DNA of 64,000 nucleotides from Paractinoplanes maris. Lineage in GTDB: Bacteria; Actinomycetota; Actinomycetes; Mycobacteriales; Micromonosporaceae. The stretch lies in assembly GCF_023544465.1 (NCBI RefSeq), contig NZ_JALPVL010000004.1:558001-622000 (forward strand). Reading direction: 5' to 3'. Positions 33,720 to 41,761 of the stretch are shown here, in pieces (the first letter of the stretch is position 1; each line of letters begins with the position of its first letter). The notes below the pieces were generated by a model. The model was given only the letters and a program-made list of their open reading frames with translations. It was not told where the DNA came from and did not search any database. Made by a program: the position numbers and the translations under genes.

Positions 33720-33733
33720 TGGGAGCGCTCCCA
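33720..33733. promoter_or_regulatory. CebR-type operator
   Basis: TGGGAGCGCTCCCA is a perfect 14-bp palindrome identical to the CebR box known from Streptomyces cellulose-utilisation genes. It lies 33 bp upstream of the LPMO start codon. CebR is a LacI-type repressor released by cello-oligosaccharides. Confidence 0.85.
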
Positions 33734-33929
33734 GGCAGGATCGCACTGTTGTGTCCAGATATCAACCCTGATCTATGTAAAGGGGGCGGGCCGGTAGGAG
33801 CGAGTCCGGCCCGCCGCATCAGCTTCGAACTCCCGCCGGCGTGGCGCGCCCGCCCGGGTGATGGCGATCTTGGGAGAGGGCGATATCCAATGCACCCGTG
33901 TCCATCACCGCTCTGGAGAGGTACGACCG

Positions 33930-35102
33930 GTGACTGCCTCGGGTCCGTCGTTCGATCACCGCCGCATCGAACGGATCTTTCGCAACGAGGGTCTTCCCGC
34001 ACTCGTCCGTGACGCCCGGCCGGGCCGGTCCGTGTTGTCGAGAACCATGCCCTTTCTGCAGGTCGCCGCGATGATCGCGATACTGGGCAGTGTGGCAGTG
34101 CTCGGCTTGCGCGGCCTCCTCAACCCGGACGTCTGGCAGGTCGCCTGGGGCGTCGGACCCGGCCGGCTCGCCCTGACGATGTCGGTGTTCGCGGTCGTCG
34201 CATTCATGACCGGCATCGCCCGGACAAGAGAGCTGTCCGAGACGCTGACGCGGGAACACGAGAGTGATACCGCCGCCATCCCCTGGCCGGCCCGTGCGGC
34301 ATCCGGTGCCGAGGTGCTCGAGAAGGATCGCCGAGTGCCGGAGTTGACCGAGATGCAGCGCGCGAACTTGGCGCTGGCGGTGACCGGTCGCCAGCTCGCC
34401 CAGGCGTTGTGGCTCGGGATCGGGATCTTCATCATGCTGTTCCTGCTGGGCCTGGTTCTCGTGCCGCCGGTGACCGGCAAGGCGTGGATCGGTACCGGGG
34501 ACGCCGATCAATACGTCGGCCGGCCGCCGCTGCTGATCTCGGTGACCATGATCAAAGTGGCGGTGCTGCTGGCCGGTTTCAGCATGCTGTACTTCATCGT
34601 CGTGACGGCTCGTGAGGAGCAGTACCGGCGTGCTTTCTACGGACCGCTCGCTCACCGGTTGCATCGGCTGCTGCAGTTGCACGCCGCGTACAGCGTTTAT
34701 GTCGGCCCACCGGTCCGGTCCACCTCTCGTCTCGGGCAGGTGACCCGAAAGGTCTTCGAGGAAATGATTGCCACGGCCCGGGATGGATCTGTGTTCGGCC
34801 CGCGGACCTCGCCATCGCGCCGGCCTTGGTCGCCGGCGAGGCAACGGCCCACCTGGAACCCCGCGCCGCCGGCTGTCTGGACTCCCTGGCGAGTGATGCG
34901 AGCGATGGCGCGTGTCTTCGTTCCTCTGGTGGCAGCCCAAGGCTTTGTTGCGTTTCTTAATGATCTGCCCCGGCGCTGGGATCCTGACGATGACCCGCTC
35001 TTTCGTGCGACGACGAGCAGCGGTCCGGCCGACACCCGGGCGAACGACCGAGGCGGCGCGAATCAGCCGGAGAACCGAGCCGGAGGCGGGACGACGCCCT
35101 GA
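33930..35102 (+). CDS. Membrane protein of unknown function, four or five TM segments
   Basis: I start at the GTG at 33930 (VTASGPSFDHRRIERIF), with GGAGAGG 8 bp upstream; an ATG frame to 33858 has no such site. 390 aa. Clear hydrophobic segments: FLQVAAMIAILGSVAVLGL, LALTMSVFAVVAFMTGIA, ALWLGIGIFIMLFLLGLV and MIKVAVLLAGFSMLYFIVV, plus a weaker VFVPLVAAQGFVAFL. The C-terminal 40 residues are polar and disordered-looking. No family recognised; no obvious operon partner. Confidence 0.72.
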   Translation: MTASGPSFDHRRIERIFRNEGLPALVRDARPGRSVLSRTMPFLQVAAMIAILGSVAVLGLRGLLNPDVWQVAWGVGPGRLALTMSVFAVVAFMTGIARTRELSETLTREHESDTAAIPWPARAASGAEVLEKDRRVPELTEMQRANLALAVTGRQLAQALWLGIGIFIMLFLLGLVLVPPVTGKAWIGTGDADQYVGRPPLLISVTMIKVAVLLAGFSMLYFIVVTAREEQYRRAFYGPLAHRLHRLLQLHAAYSVYVGPPVRSTSRLGQVTRKVFEEMIATARDGSVFGPRTSPSRRPWSPARQRPTWNPAPPAVWTPWRVMRAMARVFVPLVAAQGFVAFLNDLPRRWDPDDDPLFRATTSSGPADTRANDRGGANQPENRAGGGTTP

Positions 35103-35177
35103 GGAAAGCTTCGCGGTGACCGCTTACCTGGACACTGGCGGGCACGACGACTGACAGAGTGGGCGTAGCGTCCAGGC

Positions 35178-36365
35178 ATGGACTCGACGCGACTTCGTGA
35201 GGTCTACGAGGATCTGCATCGGCACCCGGAGCTGTCCTTTCAGGAGCGGCGGACGGCGGGTGTCGCGGCGGGCCGGCTGCGGGAGAACGCGTACGAGGTG
35301 ATCGAGGGCCTCGGCGGCACCGGGGTGGCCGGGGTGCTGCGGCGGGGGAGCGGGCCGACGGTGTGGCTGCGGGCCGACATGGACGCGCTGCCCGTCACCG
35401 AGCAGACCGGGCTGCCCTACGCCAGCGTTGTCGACGGGGTGTCGCACGCCTGCGGGCACGACATGCACGTCACGTGCCTGATGGGCGCCGCGGCCGAGCT
35501 TGCCGCGGCCGATGACTGGCAGGGCACGGTGGTGGCGATCTTCCAGCCGGCCGAGGAGCTCGCCAAAGGGGCTCAGGCGATGGTCGACGACGGTCTGGCC
35601 GAGCGGGTGCCCCGGGCCGACATCGTGCTCGGCCAGCACGTCGCGCCGCTTCCGGCGGGCAGCATCGGGCTGACTCCGGGGCCGATGTGGGCCGCCTCCG
35701 ACTCGTTGCGGGTCACCATCCACGGCCGGGGTGGTCACGGCTCGCGGCCCGAGACCACCGTCGACCCCGTGGTCATCGCGGCCGCTACCGTACTGCGGCT
35801 GCAGACCATCGTCGCGCGCGAGATCTCGACCACCGAGACGGCCGTGGTCACCGTCGGCGCGGTGCACGCCGGCACCAAGCACAACATCATCCCGGACGCC
35901 GCGACGCTGCTGCTCAACGTGCGCACGTACGACTCGAAGGTCCGCGACCGGGTGCTGGCCGCGATCAGGCGCATCGTGCACGCCGAGGCCGCGGCGGCCG
36001 GTGCGCCTTGCGACCCGACAGTTGTCATCGAGGAGTCGACGCCGACGCTGACCAACGACGTGGACGCGGCCGAGCGGACCCGGCCGGCCCTCGAGTCGGT
36101 GGGCCCGGTCTTCGACCCCGGCCCGTTGCCCAGCAGCGAGGACGTGCAGGTGCTGGCCACCGCCACGGGTGCCCCGATCACCTACTGGCTGATGGGCGGG
36201 GCCGACCCTTCTTTGTACGCCGGAGCCACCACCGCGGAGCAGCTGATCGAGGTGGCCGGCACCATCCCGTCCAACCACTCGCCGCATTACCACCCGATCC
36301 CGGATCCGACGATCCGCGCCGGTGTGGCCGCGCTGGTCGCCGCCGCCCGCGCCTGGCTCCGCTGA
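35178..36365 (+). CDS. M20D amidohydrolase (hippurate/IAA-amino-acid hydrolase-like)
   Basis: 395 aa. RADMDALPVTEQTGLPY holds the conserved Asp pair. HACGHDMHVTCLMGAA gives the C-G-H-D-x-H metal motif, QPAEELAKGAQAM the catalytic Glu-Glu, and GGHGSRPETTVDP starts the dimerisation domain. SNHSPHYHPIPD supplies the last His. Hydrolyses N-acyl amino acids or amino-acid conjugates in the cytoplasm (no signal peptide). It stands alone, 62 bp before the methyltransferase gene. Confidence 0.92.
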   Translation: MDSTRLREVYEDLHRHPELSFQERRTAGVAAGRLRENAYEVIEGLGGTGVAGVLRRGSGPTVWLRADMDALPVTEQTGLPYASVVDGVSHACGHDMHVTCLMGAAAELAAADDWQGTVVAIFQPAEELAKGAQAMVDDGLAERVPRADIVLGQHVAPLPAGSIGLTPGPMWAASDSLRVTIHGRGGHGSRPETTVDPVVIAAATVLRLQTIVAREISTTETAVVTVGAVHAGTKHNIIPDAATLLLNVRTYDSKVRDRVLAAIRRIVHAEAAAAGAPCDPTVVIEESTPTLTNDVDAAERTRPALESVGPVFDPGPLPSSEDVQVLATATGAPITYWLMGGADPSLYAGATTAEQLIEVAGTIPSNHSPHYHPIPDPTIRAGVAALVAAARAWLR

Positions 36366-36426
36366 CCCCACGAAACGCCCACAGTGGACTATCCTGGTCG
36401 CTTCGTCGATCGGGAGGGCACCCTTC

Positions 36427-37224
36427 ATGACCAGCCTCACGCCGGATCCCGGCGCCAAGCTCGACACCACCGTGCCGCACAGCGCCCGCGTCTGGAACTA
36501 CTGGCTGGGCGGCAAGGACAACTACGCCGTCGACCGTGAGGTCGGTGACAAGGTCCGCGAGGTCTTCCCGGCCATCGTCGAGAACGCTCAAGCCTGTCGC
36601 GCCTTTCTGGTCCGGGTGGTCGGCTACCTGGCCGGTGAGGCGGGCATCCGGCAGTTCCTCGACATCGGCACCGGGCTGCCCACCGCCGACAACACGCACG
36701 AGGTGGCCCAGCGGATCGCGCCGGAGTCGCGGATCGTCTACGTCGACAACGACCCGCTCGTCCTGGTGCACGCCCGCGTCCTGCTCAGCAGCGGGCCCGA
36801 GGGGGTCACCGACTACGTCGACGCCGACCTGGACGACGCCGCGACGATCCGGCGGGAGGCCGCCCGCACGCTCGACTTCGACCAGCCGATCGCGCTGATG
36901 CTGATGGGCATCCTGGGTCACGTCGAGGACGACGACGAGGCGCTGGCCATCGTCCGCCGGCTGGTCGACCTGCTGCCGTCGGGCAGCTATCTGGCCTTCT
37001 ACGACGGCACCGACACCAGCGCGCTGATCGTCGAGGGGCAGAAGGTCTCGAGCGACGGCGGCCACAACTATTACCTGCGCAGTCCCGAGCGCATCGCCCG
37101 CTTCTTCGCCGGACTCGAGCTGGTCGAGCCCGGCGTGGTCACCGTCTCGCGCTGGCGCCCCGAGCCGGGCTCGGGCGAGCCGGCCCACCAGGACTCCTAC
37201 GGGGGCATCGGCCGCAAGCCCTAA
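36427..37224 (+). CDS. DUF574-type S-adenosylmethionine methyltransferase
   Basis: I start at the ATG at 36427, preceded by ATCGGGAGGG. 265 aa. The opening PHSARVWNYWLGGKDNYAVDREVGD is characteristic of this actinomycete-specific SAM-methyltransferase family, and the SAM motif I is FLDIGTGLPT with RIVYVDNDPLVLVHA as motif II. Many actinomycete genomes hold dozens of copies; substrates are mostly unknown. The stop overlaps the convergent lipoprotein gene by 4 bp. Confidence 0.92.
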   Translation: MTSLTPDPGAKLDTTVPHSARVWNYWLGGKDNYAVDREVGDKVREVFPAIVENAQACRAFLVRVVGYLAGEAGIRQFLDIGTGLPTADNTHEVAQRIAPESRIVYVDNDPLVLVHARVLLSSGPEGVTDYVDADLDDAATIRREAARTLDFDQPIALMLMGILGHVEDDDEALAIVRRLVDLLPSGSYLAFYDGTDTSALIVEGQKVSSDGGHNYYLRSPERIARFFAGLELVEPGVVTVSRWRPEPGSGEPAHQDSYGGIGRKP

Positions 37225-38099
37225 CGGCGGGCCAGCCGGTCGGCGTTCGCCAGCTCCGTCTCGAAGTACGCCTTGATCGCGGCCAGCTTGTCCGCCTGCT
37301 GCGCCGCCACCCGATTCTGGTAGGCGGTCTCGACGGCCAGCATCACGCCGGCCAGGTTGGTCTCGGCTTTGCAGGCCACGTCGGCGGTGGCCACGGTGAT
37401 CTCGGCCGGATCGGCCCGCGCGGTCTGCCAGCGCTGATCGCCCGCCGCGGCGTACGGGTCGGGATAGCTGTAGCCCTTGGCCCGCATGCATCTGCTCCAC
37501 TCGGCGAACACCCGGACGACCCGGCTGTCGGCCTTCGTCTGCTTGTACGTCTCGAGCTGGAGCCTCTCGGCGATGCCGGGGTCGGCCTCGGGTGCGCCCC
37601 GGGTGAGTTGCCGGACGGCTTCCCCGGCACAGCCGCCGGCCGGAACCGGCTGTCCGCGGAAAGTCTGCTCGCCCCGGCCCGCCCAGACATTCATCGCCTC
37701 CGCGGACGGCTTTTCCTGTGCGACCGGTCGCGGCGCCGTTGCGGGCGGGTGGTAGCCGATGGTCTTCGCTTTCGCCGGCTCGACGACCGCATAGCGACGG
37801 GCATTCCGGGGCGTCCCGTCCAGGGCCGCCGGCCGATTCTCGGGCCAGGCCAGGCCGAATCGTCTCAGACAATCCCGGCCGATTGCGGTGACCGCCGTGT
37901 CCAGCTTTTTCTGCTGTTCATCGGTCAGCAGATAAGCGTCGAGCGGTAACACGATATCGGCGCCGGAACGCACGGTGGGAATGGTGCTTGTCGACGGTTC
38001 TCCCGATTGCGCCACGGCCGGCGCGGTGGTGCAGGCGCCGATGGTCGCGACGGTGGCGGCGAGACCGAGAGGAATGAGAACACGCTTCGAGCTGATCAT
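37221..38099 (-). CDS. Putative lipoprotein of unknown function
   Basis: 292 aa. Lipobox near residue 23: TVATIGACTTAP. The mature region is rich in Ala, Arg and Lys with four more Cys (DCLRRFG, GGCAGEA, SRCMRAKGYSYPD, VACKAE) that could form two disulfides. The phrase CMRAKGYSYPDP recurs in actinobacterial secreted proteins of unknown role. Followed upstream, on the same strand, by another secreted-protein gene. Confidence 0.75.
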   Translation of the reverse strand: MISSKRVLIPLGLAATVATIGACTTAPAVAQSGEPSTSTIPTVRSGADIVLPLDAYLLTDEQQKKLDTAVTAIGRDCLRRFGLAWPENRPAALDGTPRNARRYAVVEPAKAKTIGYHPPATAPRPVAQEKPSAEAMNVWAGRGEQTFRGQPVPAGGCAGEAVRQLTRGAPEADPGIAERLQLETYKQTKADSRVVRVFAEWSRCMRAKGYSYPDPYAAAGDQRWQTARADPAEITVATADVACKAETNLAGVMLAVETAYQNRVAAQQADKLAAIKAYFETELANADRLARR

Positions 38100-38181
38100 G
38101 GCAACGGCTCCTCGGCCAGGTGCGGTCCGGTCCGCGGGGGCAGACCGGACCGCACTTATCGGGTGGTGTCCGCGCCTGGGC

Positions 38182-39066
38182 TTACGGCCCGGCGACCCGG
38201 TGCGAGCTCAGCGACTCGTTGAGGCTGCCGAGGCTGGAGTACGCGTAGCTCAGGGAACCGCTCGTCTGCCCGTAGGGCAGCAACTGGAGGTAGGCCCCCG
38301 AGTAGTTGGCGTTGGCGTACGCCCGCACGTAGCTGGTGGAGTAGTTGATGATGCTGCTGGTGTTGTTGTCGATGGCCGTTACGGTCCCCGGTGCCGTGCC
38401 GAACGTCTGGTTGCAGGTCAGCGGGTACGTCGTGCCCTGGAAGGTGACCGAGCTGACGGTGGTGGCCACGGTTCCGGGCGGGTTCTGGGTGTAGCCGACG
38501 CCGAACCGGACGACCGTCTTGCTCTTGCCGGCCGCGGTGACCACAGCGGTGGCGCTGGCGTCCTCATAGAACGTGCCGCCGTTGGCCACCATGTTCCACT
38601 TGTTGGTGGTGGTGTTCCAGCGGAGCGTTCCGTACGTATTGGGGGTGCCGCCGTCCACCTCGACCGAGAAGAACGAGGGCTGGTCCGGTGCCGGGGAGGC
38701 AGCGAAGGTTCCCGGAGTGATGTTGTCCGTGGTGACGCCGCTGATGGTGCGGTGGATCAGGTCCGGGCCGGTGAACTTGAGGCCGGCCGCGGTCGGCTCG
38801 GGCTCGCGGGTGGTCTCGTCCGGGTTGACGAACCAGCCGGCGAGGTTGGGGCAGTTCGTGAAGCTGGGAACGGTGAAGTTCGGGTACGAGGGCGCGGTGG
38901 TCCCGAAGTCGTAGAACTGCCCGACGAAGTTCGCGTCCTTCCAGACCACGACTTCGCCGGCATCGATGATTTTGTCGCCCTGACTGGCGGAGGCCGGTGC
39001 GGCAACACCGACGGCGGCAATGGCGCCGGCCGCGATGGCCAGTGCGGTGCCAATTTTCCGGATCAT
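38182..39066 (-). CDS. Secreted protein with beta/gamma-crystallin-like motifs
   Basis: 294 aa. Signal peptide 1-27 (ALAIAAGAIAAVGVAAPASA). Near the mature N terminus EVVVWKDANFVGQFYDF and near the C terminus SYVRAYANANYSGAYLQLLP fit the Greek-key signature (V-Y-x-x-x-N-Y-x-G) of beta/gamma-crystallin domains; the last 40 residues form a plausible second key ending SSHRVAGP. The centre is Thr/Val-rich beta structure. Possibly a Ca-binding or structural exoprotein; function unknown. Confidence 0.7.
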   Translation of the reverse strand: MIRKIGTALAIAAGAIAAVGVAAPASASQGDKIIDAGEVVVWKDANFVGQFYDFGTTAPSYPNFTVPSFTNCPNLAGWFVNPDETTREPEPTAAGLKFTGPDLIHRTISGVTTDNITPGTFAASPAPDQPSFFSVEVDGGTPNTYGTLRWNTTTNKWNMVANGGTFYEDASATAVVTAAGKSKTVVRFGVGYTQNPPGTVATTVSSVTFQGTTYPLTCNQTFGTAPGTVTAIDNNTSSIINYSTSYVRAYANANYSGAYLQLLPYGQTSGSLSYAYSSLGSLNESLSSHRVAGP

Positions 39067-39530
39067 TTCATCGACTCCTCATTGGAGGGTGCACGGAAGG
39101 GAGATCGTGCGGAGCGAGCCTCGATATCCGGCCGGCGACCTTACCTTGCTGCCGTGCAACTGCCCGCGCGCTGAGCGTTACTCGACAACCGATATCGATC
39201 GTCGGCGAATTCCGGTCCGCTGAGCAGGAGTCTTGCCTGGCGTCTGGGCCGGCGTCAATGCGTTCCGTTGACGGAGTCCGTGAGTGAATTGCTCGACGAA
39301 TGGACCGGATTCGACCTTGCCGGGTGCCGCATCGACCGTTTCATGGTCACGAATGAAATGAATATTCACCTTGATGAAAGAAGAGTGAGCGGCGTCTTTG
39401 CCTTAGTGATCTGCCGCCGATGATCGCATTGTCGGACCTGGTCGCGGGCCGGGCGCGACGCGTCGGGCGCGACGGTGGGCCGGCGGGCGGCGGGGGAGGG
39501 GGTCGCCCGAACGTGGACCCGGAAAAGCGG
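39067..39530. other. Gene-poor region
   Basis: About 460 bp, partly less GC-rich. A 63-codon frame at 39178-39369 has no ribosome-binding site, no domain and poor actinomycete codon use, so I do not call it. GGAGGGTGC-like sequence just upstream of 39066 belongs to the crystallin-like gene. Confidence 0.55.
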
Positions 39531-39560
39531 CGAGCCGCACCCCCAGCGGGGTGCGGCTCG
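39531..39560 (-). terminator. Strong hairpin terminator
   Basis: CGAGCCGCACCCC pairs perfectly with GGGGTGCGGCTCG around a 4-base loop. It lies 24 bp beyond the stop of the secreted protein gene at 39584. Confidence 0.8.
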
Positions 39561-39583
39561 TCTCAGTGGTGCGAATGTCGCTG

Positions 39584-40105
39584 TCAGGAAGGCGACTGGG
39601 TCCCGGGCAGCGGGATGGTGGTGCCGGGCCGCGCGGGAATGGCGCCGACCCGGTTGCCGCGCGGGCGCCAGTCGCGGTGGTCGCGGCCACCGTGATCCCG
39701 GCCGCCGCGGTGACCCCGGAAGAAGTCGTTGTCCCGGAAGCCGCGGTTGCCGTGGATGCCCCACGGGCCACGCCAGTTGGGGCCGTCCCAGCTGTCCCAG
39801 TGGCCCCAGGTGTCGAAGCTGACCCGCAGGACGTAGCCGCCACGGGTGCGGTCGCAGTCGTAGTCGTCCCAGTCGCCGCGCCGCTCACCCAGCCGGCCGG
39901 CGAACTCGCAGCTGATGCGGCTGCGGTAGACGTCGACGACACGGCTCCGAGAGGGAGCGGCCGGCTTGACCGTGCCGGCCGGCTTCGCGGCACCGGCCGG
40001 GCTCTGCGAGCCGCCCGTGGTCGCCATGGCCGGGGCGGCGCCGACCGACACCGCGGCGAACACGCCGAGACCGGTCATCGTAAGCATTCGAGTAATTCGG
40101 TTCAT
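39584..40105 (-). CDS. Secreted Trp/Gly/Arg/Asp-rich protein of unknown function
   Basis: I start at the ATG at 40105 (MNRITRMLTMTGLG); upstream in-frame codons are AT-rich leader. 173 aa. Signal peptide 1-30 ending GAAPAMA. A Pro/Ala linker precedes a domain with two Cys (RISCEFAGRLGE, DDYDCDRTRGG) that likely form a disulfide, then a low-complexity WGHWDSWDGPNW and GHRGGRDHGGRDHRDW tract. No family recognised. Monocistronic with its own terminator. Confidence 0.7.
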   Translation of the reverse strand: MNRITRMLTMTGLGVFAAVSVGAAPAMATTGGSQSPAGAAKPAGTVKPAAPSRSRVVDVYRSRISCEFAGRLGERRGDWDDYDCDRTRGGYVLRVSFDTWGHWDSWDGPNWRGPWGIHGNRGFRDNDFFRGHRGGRDHGGRDHRDWRPRGNRVGAIPARPGTTIPLPGTQSPS

Positions 40106-40213
40106 GTCTACCTTCTCTTGACAAAACTTTGTCGAAAGGAATAAGACCACGCAGGTACACACAAACCTAGTATTTAGCTGTGAAGAACTCAAAAGGGTGA
40201 AATCGGGCGGGCA

Positions 40214-41587
40214 TCATGCCGGATGCATCGAAAACGGCTTTTGGGCGTACGGCGTCAGGAGCTCCAGCAGCGTGCGGGCGCAGAAACCGGTGGCGCCATC
40301 GACCGAGGCGTTGCCCTCCCACGCCGGGCCGGTCATGTCGCAGTGCACCCAGGGGACCGCGCGGGGCACGAACTCGCCCAGGAACAGCGCGGCCGTGATG
40401 GCCCGGCCCGAGTCGTGCAGCGGATGATTCCGTACGCCGGAAGGGGTTCGCACCTGGTCGAGGTAGCGCTCGTCGTACGGCAGGCGCCACAACGGCTCAC
40501 CCGCGCGGGCGCCGGCCGCCAGCAACCGGGCCACCGCCTCGTCGTCGCGGCCCAGCACCGCGGCGATCGACGGGCCCAGCGCTACCTCGGCCTGGTAGGT
40601 GAGAGTGGCCAGGTCGACCAGCAGGCCCGGACCGGCGTCGGCGGCCAGCGCGAGCGCGTCGGCCAGGATCACCCGGCCCTCGAAATCGGTGTCCAGGATC
40701 TGGATTTCGGTGCCGTTCCAGGCGGTGACGACGTCGCCGGGCCGCGCGGCGCCCGGGCCGGGCAGGTTCTCGGCGAACGGCAGCACCGCGCGTACCGGAA
40801 GAGCGCAGCCCGCCCGCCGCAACCCGGCCATCACCGCGAGCACGGTGACCGCCCCGGCCACGTCCAGGCGCATGTTCTGCATGGCGGCCGGCGACTTCAG
40901 CGACAGGCCGCCACTGTCGAACGTGATGCCCTTGCCGACCAGCGCGACTTCGGGCGCCCCGGCCTCGGGCAGGTGGTCCAGCGTCACCAGGTAGGGCCCG
41001 TCGGGCGAGCCCCCGCCGATCGCGGCCAGCCCGCCGAATCCCTGCGCGCGCACCTCCTCCGGTCCGAGGACGGTGCAGGTCAGGCCGGCACTCTCGGCGA
41101 TGCGCCGGGCCCACCCGGCCGCGGCCGACGGCGTCAGGATGTTGGCCGGCGCGCTGACCAGCAACCGCGCCAGCCGGGCGACGTCGGCGGCCAGTTGCCC
41201 GCGCAGCGCGGCCGGCAGCAGCGGCTCGTCGACGAGGAGGGTCACCCGTACGCCGTCCGGGGTGCCCGTGACGAGGCCGTCGACCACCGCCCCGGCCAGC
41301 TCGGCCGGCGCCGACACGGCCACCGCACCGCCACGGAGGCGGGCCCCGGCGCCGATCGCGGCCCGGCGGGCGGTTTCCACGGTCGGTGCTTCACCCACCT
41401 CCACGAACAGCGTGTCCCCGTCGACCGGGGCCCACGGGCGCTCGGGCGCAAAAGCCACGAAAGCGATGCGCCGATCCGCTGTCCCGACATCGACGGTCAC
41501 CGGTCCGACGCCGGTCACCACCGCGTCGGCGGCCGCCTGGATCTCGGCTTCCCGATCACGCCGGGACGGCTTGTCGGTCCTGGTCAT
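40214..41587 (-). CDS. M17 family (leucyl) aminopeptidase
   Basis: I start at the ATG at 41587 with GGGAGAG upstream; the longer frame to 42727 is antisense to hyuA. 457 aa. The C-terminal catalytic domain keeps VGKGITFDSGGLSLK (Lys and Asp ligands), MRLDVAGA and the signature variant LDTDFEGRVILADAL (NTDAEGR in most members), retaining Asp, Glu and Arg. A two-zinc enzyme removing N-terminal residues. It is divergent from the hyuAB pair at 41762, which may feed it peptides or amidated amino acids. Confidence 0.88.
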   Translation of the reverse strand: MTRTDKPSRRDREAEIQAAADAVVTGVGPVTVDVGTADRRIAFVAFAPERPWAPVDGDTLFVEVGEAPTVETARRAAIGAGARLRGGAVAVSAPAELAGAVVDGLVTGTPDGVRVTLLVDEPLLPAALRGQLAADVARLARLLVSAPANILTPSAAAGWARRIAESAGLTCTVLGPEEVRAQGFGGLAAIGGGSPDGPYLVTLDHLPEAGAPEVALVGKGITFDSGGLSLKSPAAMQNMRLDVAGAVTVLAVMAGLRRAGCALPVRAVLPFAENLPGPGAARPGDVVTAWNGTEIQILDTDFEGRVILADALALAADAGPGLLVDLATLTYQAEVALGPSIAAVLGRDDEAVARLLAAGARAGEPLWRLPYDERYLDQVRTPSGVRNHPLHDSGRAITAALFLGEFVPRAVPWVHCDMTGPAWEGNASVDGATGFCARTLLELLTPYAQKPFSMHPA

Positions 41588-41761
41588 GGGCTCTCCCGGT
41601 GGGTTGTCGGCGTCGGCGCATCCTCGCGGGTCGCGACCGGCGACGATCGTGCGCGCCGCACGCGCCGCCCCGCGACGGCTATGCCCGGCGCACACCTGCC
41701 CGCCACTGCCGACCCCTAACTTGCTGGGACCTGACCCGGCGACATCCGCGAGGGAGACCAG

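Noticed and set aside
39178..39369. 63-codon minus-strand ORF
   Set aside because: No ribosome-binding site, no domain, and codon use unlike neighbouring genes.
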